Assembly: GCA_023974075.1 (NCBI GenBank)
Contig: CM043791.1
Coordinates: 3,753,509 to 3,817,508, forward strand
Source: Chaenocephalus aceratus
Lineage: Eukaryota > Chordata > Actinopteri > Perciformes > Channichthyidae
Length of the DNA stretch: 64,000 nt
Direction of reading: 5' to 3'
Position numbers and translations under genes: made by a program
Shown: positions 1 to 64,000 of the stretch, piece after piece
How the letters are laid out: each line of letters begins with the position of its first letter
How positions within the stretch are numbered: position 1 is the stretch's first letter
The notes under the pieces: model-generated
Told to the model about the DNA's origin: nothing
Databases searched by the model: none
The model's input: only the letters and a program-made list of their open reading frames with translations

Positions 1-345
1 GAAAGTGGTGCTGTACTGAGAGTAAACAATACAAGGTGTCCCTATTTTTATATATATCTATATATACTTTATGTATATAATAAGTGTCAGTACTATTTTA
101 TTTTGTATTTGCGTGCATTTCCTATTCGGAAAGTGGCGCTGCGGCTGTACTGATAGTAACTACAATACAAGGTGTCCGTATATATCTATATATATAGATA
201 TATCTATATCTATATATATAGATATATACATATGTATATAATAAGTGTCACGATCCGTCACGATCCGATTTTATTTTGTATTTGCGTGCATTTCCTGTTT
301 GGAAAGTGGCACTGTACTGATAGTGGTAATTTTATTTTGGAATTC
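1..345 (+). repeat. tandem repeat, about 173-bp period, with AT-rich core
   Basis: Blocks GTATTTGCGTGCATTTCCT at 105-123 and 278-296, each followed by GGAAAGTGGC(G/A)CTG and a TACTGATAGT word. They are separated by TATATCTATATATA and ATAAGTGTCA. A further dispersed copy lies at 48069. Confidence 0.75.
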
Positions 346-350
346 TTAGC

Positions 351-1020
351 GTGCACTTCCTCTCGACCCCTCTCGATTTCCTAGCCTTTGCCCATGCCTT
401 GTTTCTCTCATGTAGGAGACTAGATAATTCAGCAGAAAACCAAGGATGGTCTCGTCCCTTCACTCTAAATGTACGCAGGGGTGCATTTCTATCTATAATT
501 TCCATAACCAAGATAAACATAAGACCATGCGGTCTCAACATCAGCACACAAATCGATTTTCCCCCAATCAAACCCAAACAGATCATGTAGGCCTACAAAA
601 CCCTGCTCCACAAAATGTTTTATGTCTCTCTTGATGATAATACGAGGTTTAACCTTTTGGACTTTTGTGTCCCTAATTGTGGCTACAACACAGTGGTCAC
701 TCAGATCATTCGCAAATACTCCCACAGCTGAGTATTTATAGGGAATATTAGTTAGAATGAGATCAATTAGGGAGGATTTATTTGGGGACTTAATATTAGG
801 ACGAGTAGGACACTCGTCCTAATATTAAGTCCCCAAATTCTAACTAATATTCCCTATAAATACTCAGGACTGTCAACAATCTGAGTAACATTTAAAGAGA
901 TACAAAGGTTTTTAAAATCCTCTGACACTGTAGTTAACCAGTCCCAGTTAAAATCTCCAAGTAGCACTATTTCCTTGTAGTCTAGTTGCGATAAAAACAG
1001 AACACTACTCAACGTAATAT
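351..1020 (-). mobile_element. LINE endonuclease fragment
   Basis: Reading leftward: IVLLGDFNWDWLTTVSEDF (about 985-930), IDLILTNIPYKYSAVGVFAN (about 765-710), NDLSDHCVVATIRDTKVQK, and RTFRVKGRDHPWFSAELSSL then LHERNKAWAKARKS (about 470-380). GDFN and SDH are APE-endonuclease motifs. Interrupted by a fold-back duplication (see findings). Confidence 0.7.
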
Positions 1021-1211
1021 TTTGTCAATATAAAAACATTTTTACATTGCATGTTTTCGGCTGCAGCTTGAATTTAGTTGTCCAGAGATACATACTTTTA
1101 AACCATAGAGGGCTATATCTAAATGTGTTTAATATATTTATATTTGAGTATATATTTAATGGCTTTGGCTTGGCTTTTTAATTTATTTTTTGGAATACAG
1201 GATTGTAAACC

Positions 1212-1776
1212 TATGGAAGCCCCATTTCCGCCACTTGAAAAAAATAAAAATCCCCATGAAAAGTCATAATTATGAGATAAAAAAGTCGAATTATGAGATA
1301 AAAAGTCATAATAATGAGATAATAAAGTCATAATTATGAGATAAGAAAGTCGAAATAATGAGATAAAAGTCATAATTATGAGATAAGAAAGTCGAAATTA
1401 TGAGATAAAAAGTCATATTATAGAGATAAGAAGTGCGCATGCGCTGCTAGTGGCGCTGTCTTTAAAGGTCCCTTCATCACCTTGCTGCTCTCCACCATGC
1501 AAAACAGCATCTATCTAGTCCTAAATAATTATTATGACTTTTTTATCTCATAATTATGACTTTTTATCTCATTATTTCGACTTTCTTATCTCATGACTTT
1601 TTTTCTCATTATTTCGACTTTTTTATCTCATTATTATGACTTTTTTATCTCATAATTTCGACTTTCTTATCTCATTATTATGACTTTTTATCTAATTATT
1701 TCGACTTTTTCATCTCATAATTATGACTTTTCATGGGGATTTTATTTTTTTCAAGTGGCGGAAATGGGCTTCCATA
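1212..1776. mobile_element. palindromic MITE with minisatellite arms
   Basis: Long inverted arms starting TATGGAAGCCC(C)ATTTCCGCCA. Both arms are built of about 20-bp units AAGTCATAATTATGAGATAA and AAGTCGAAATTATGAGATAA. Flanked by a GTAAACC duplication (1205-1211, 1777-1783). The central 1432-1530 is unique and contains GCGCATGCGC. No ORF. Confidence 0.8.
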
Positions 1777-1859
1777 GTAAACCTTATAGCCTACTAGGCT
1801 TATTAAAATGTGTAGTTCAATGCACATTTTCCGGGTTTGTTTGAACGCCACACGAAAGG

Positions 1860-1900
1860 AGCAGTTTGTTTTCGTCACATGACAGGAAGTAAGCGTTGGA
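1860..1900 (+). promoter_or_regulatory. candidate vps13d promoter elements (E-box-like and ETS-like)
   Basis: Positions 1874-1892 contain TCACATGAC followed directly by AGGAAGT, an E-box-like site fused to an ETS core (GGAA). This is the composition typical of TATA-less housekeeping promoters. It lies about 500 bp before the probable non-coding exon's donor. No TATA box or mapped start site is visible, so the assignment is inferred from position. Confidence 0.3.
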
Positions 1901-2379
1901 CGTTCATCGGTACATGGGAAGTGTGTCTATATACGACACAACTCTGAAGTCTGGAAATACAACAAACACCACTTATTTTCGAGGATTAAATGTGTTTCCA
2001 GAGAAAAACGGGTCGGTGTTGTCTCTGAGTCAGATTAACGCAGCTGCTGGTTTCTGGCTGCTATTTGTTCACCGGGGCGAGCTAATTTTAGCAAAGTGGC
2101 TAGCTAAGTAGATCACAACCTTGCCCTGTCCGCCAACAAGCAGCAGTTTAGCTCTGTATGCTCCAGTCCTGACAGCTTTTTAAACAAAACCCGTTGTTAT
2201 TTCCCCTGTAAGCTTAATGTAGTGTCACTGGCCTGCAGCCCATGGTGTGCAGTTCACGAAGTTTAACGACAGACTGGAGTCCTGTTCTCAGTGCTTTTGA
2301 AGAGCATGAGCACCTACTGACAGCGGGGTTAGGCTGACATGGACTGAAGCTGGCGGATGAACACCTGTCGTCTCTGGCG
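1895..2379 (+). other. vps13d: probable 5'-UTR exon of vps13d
   Basis: The segment is the only repeat-free, moderately GC-rich stretch upstream of the start codon. It ends in a strong donor (CTGGCG|GTAAGA, GT at 2380-2381). It carries no conserved ORF. The 5' limit is a guess. It would splice across 2380-3105 to an acceptor shortly before the ATG at 3106 (candidate AGs at 3091-3092 or 3103-3104). Confidence 0.4.
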
Positions 2380-3105
2380 GTAAGAAGTCACTCTGTCTGG
2401 TTACTACGTTAATGCTAGTTAAAGTGACGTCCTGTTAAGATGTTGTACTACATTTAACTGAGCATTTAAAGTAACTGTTAAACTGCAAACGTGTGATAAG
2501 GCATTCTTTGGTGACCAAGCTGTTAACTGTGATATACCCTGTAACTGCTTTCCTCTATGAAGTCACTGCATGCACGAGCTCTGATGATACGACGTCAGAA
2601 AGCTTGAGTGTGGTGGACTTCCATTTTTTTTCACTTTAATTAGATAATATAATTAATACATTAATATAATACAAAAATAAATTTCCGTTGGAGATATACG
2701 TTGTCGCTTTACATGTCTCTAAAAGGCGTCCCAGAAAATGGCGTGGCCTTGTTGAGCGTTCGGACATCCCGTCCCTGCTGAGCCCTCAGAGGGTCAGCTT
2801 CACAGCAGGAAGGGAACAGAGGCAAGCAGGAGGTTTATGGGGCACATGCCTTTATGCCTTGTATGATGACATTGTATCAAAGTTCAATAATTATTGTAGT
2901 CCACACTTGAGTAATTCTATATTTAAAAGTCTGGATTTTAGACATGACTTTGCTGCAGATGCTTGCTCACCCATGTAGGAGAAGATTGCCTAATGGAGAT
3001 ACCGTTTTTCACTCATGACATTATGAAGCCATCGTATTTCTATATATCAAATAAGACATGTTTCCTATGTTTGGTTAGACATTGAACTTCAGAGAAGCCT
3101 GCAGG
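2380..3105 (+). other. 5'-UTR intron, no element recognised
   Basis: AT-rich around 2600-2690, otherwise unique-looking. A 96-codon open frame at 2688-2978 has no recognisable domain and is treated as chance. Confidence 0.4.

Positions 3106-64000
<60,895 letters not shown>

Noticed and set aside
2688..2978. 96-codon frame upstream of the gene
   Set aside because: No domain, no splice or promoter support, and it lies in the presumed 5'-UTR intron.

Overview
The window is vertebrate genomic DNA, almost certainly from a ray-finned (teleost) fish. The evidence is long GT-AG introns, dense fish-type transposon debris (hAT and Tc1 miniature elements, L1/Tx1 and L2-like LINEs, tRNA-derived SINEs, a Ty1/copia relic) and very long (CA/TG)n tracts. 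There is one protein-coding gene, on the + strand, and it fills the window from about 3.1 kb to beyond the right edge. It is VPS13D, a giant bridge-like lipid-transfer protein of ER-mitochondria/peroxisome contacts. I could follow 49 coding exons, about 3,325 codons. They run from the chorein-type N-terminus (start codon at 3106), through the lipid-transfer channel and the UBA domain (about 47.1-47.5 kb), into the repeats that lead into the VAB/SHR-BD region, where the window ends inside exon 49. Identification rests on my memory of the human VPS13D protein; no search was run.

Layout: 1-1860 is upstream repeat sequence (a tandem repeat, a LINE endonuclease fragment, a palindromic miniature transposon with target duplications). 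1860-2379 is a probable promoter and non-coding first exon. Exons 1-12 lie at 3.1-14.8 kb, with an L1-like relic in intron 3, a TG repeat touching the exon 8 acceptor and a SINE/Tc1 cluster in intron 9. Intron 12 (14.8-21.8 kb) is a transposon nest containing a truncated copia element. Exons 13-29 lie at 21.8-35.9 kb and include two giant exons (18 and 20). Intron 29 (35.9-42.6 kb) holds a 1.4-kb fold-back element and an L2-like LINE whose ORF carries a 33-bp coding minisatellite. Exons 30-49 lie at 42.6-64.0 kb, with several hAT miniature elements, three more microsatellites and a possible solo LTR in the introns.

The most notable gene-level observation concerns reading frame. I count about 24 single-base frame breaks in exons 1-26, many in homopolymers, and none in the 23 exons from 34.1 kb onward. 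The simplest reading is a change in assembly quality near 33.5-34.1 kb rather than a pseudogene. At the element level, several miniature transposons have perfect 8-bp target duplications, and most of these carry the central TA expected of Buster-type hAT transposases. I found no bacterial, phage or CRISPR-like system and no convincing undescribed gene system. The unusual material is splice-site-adjacent repeats, fold-back DNA and the LINE-derived minisatellite.
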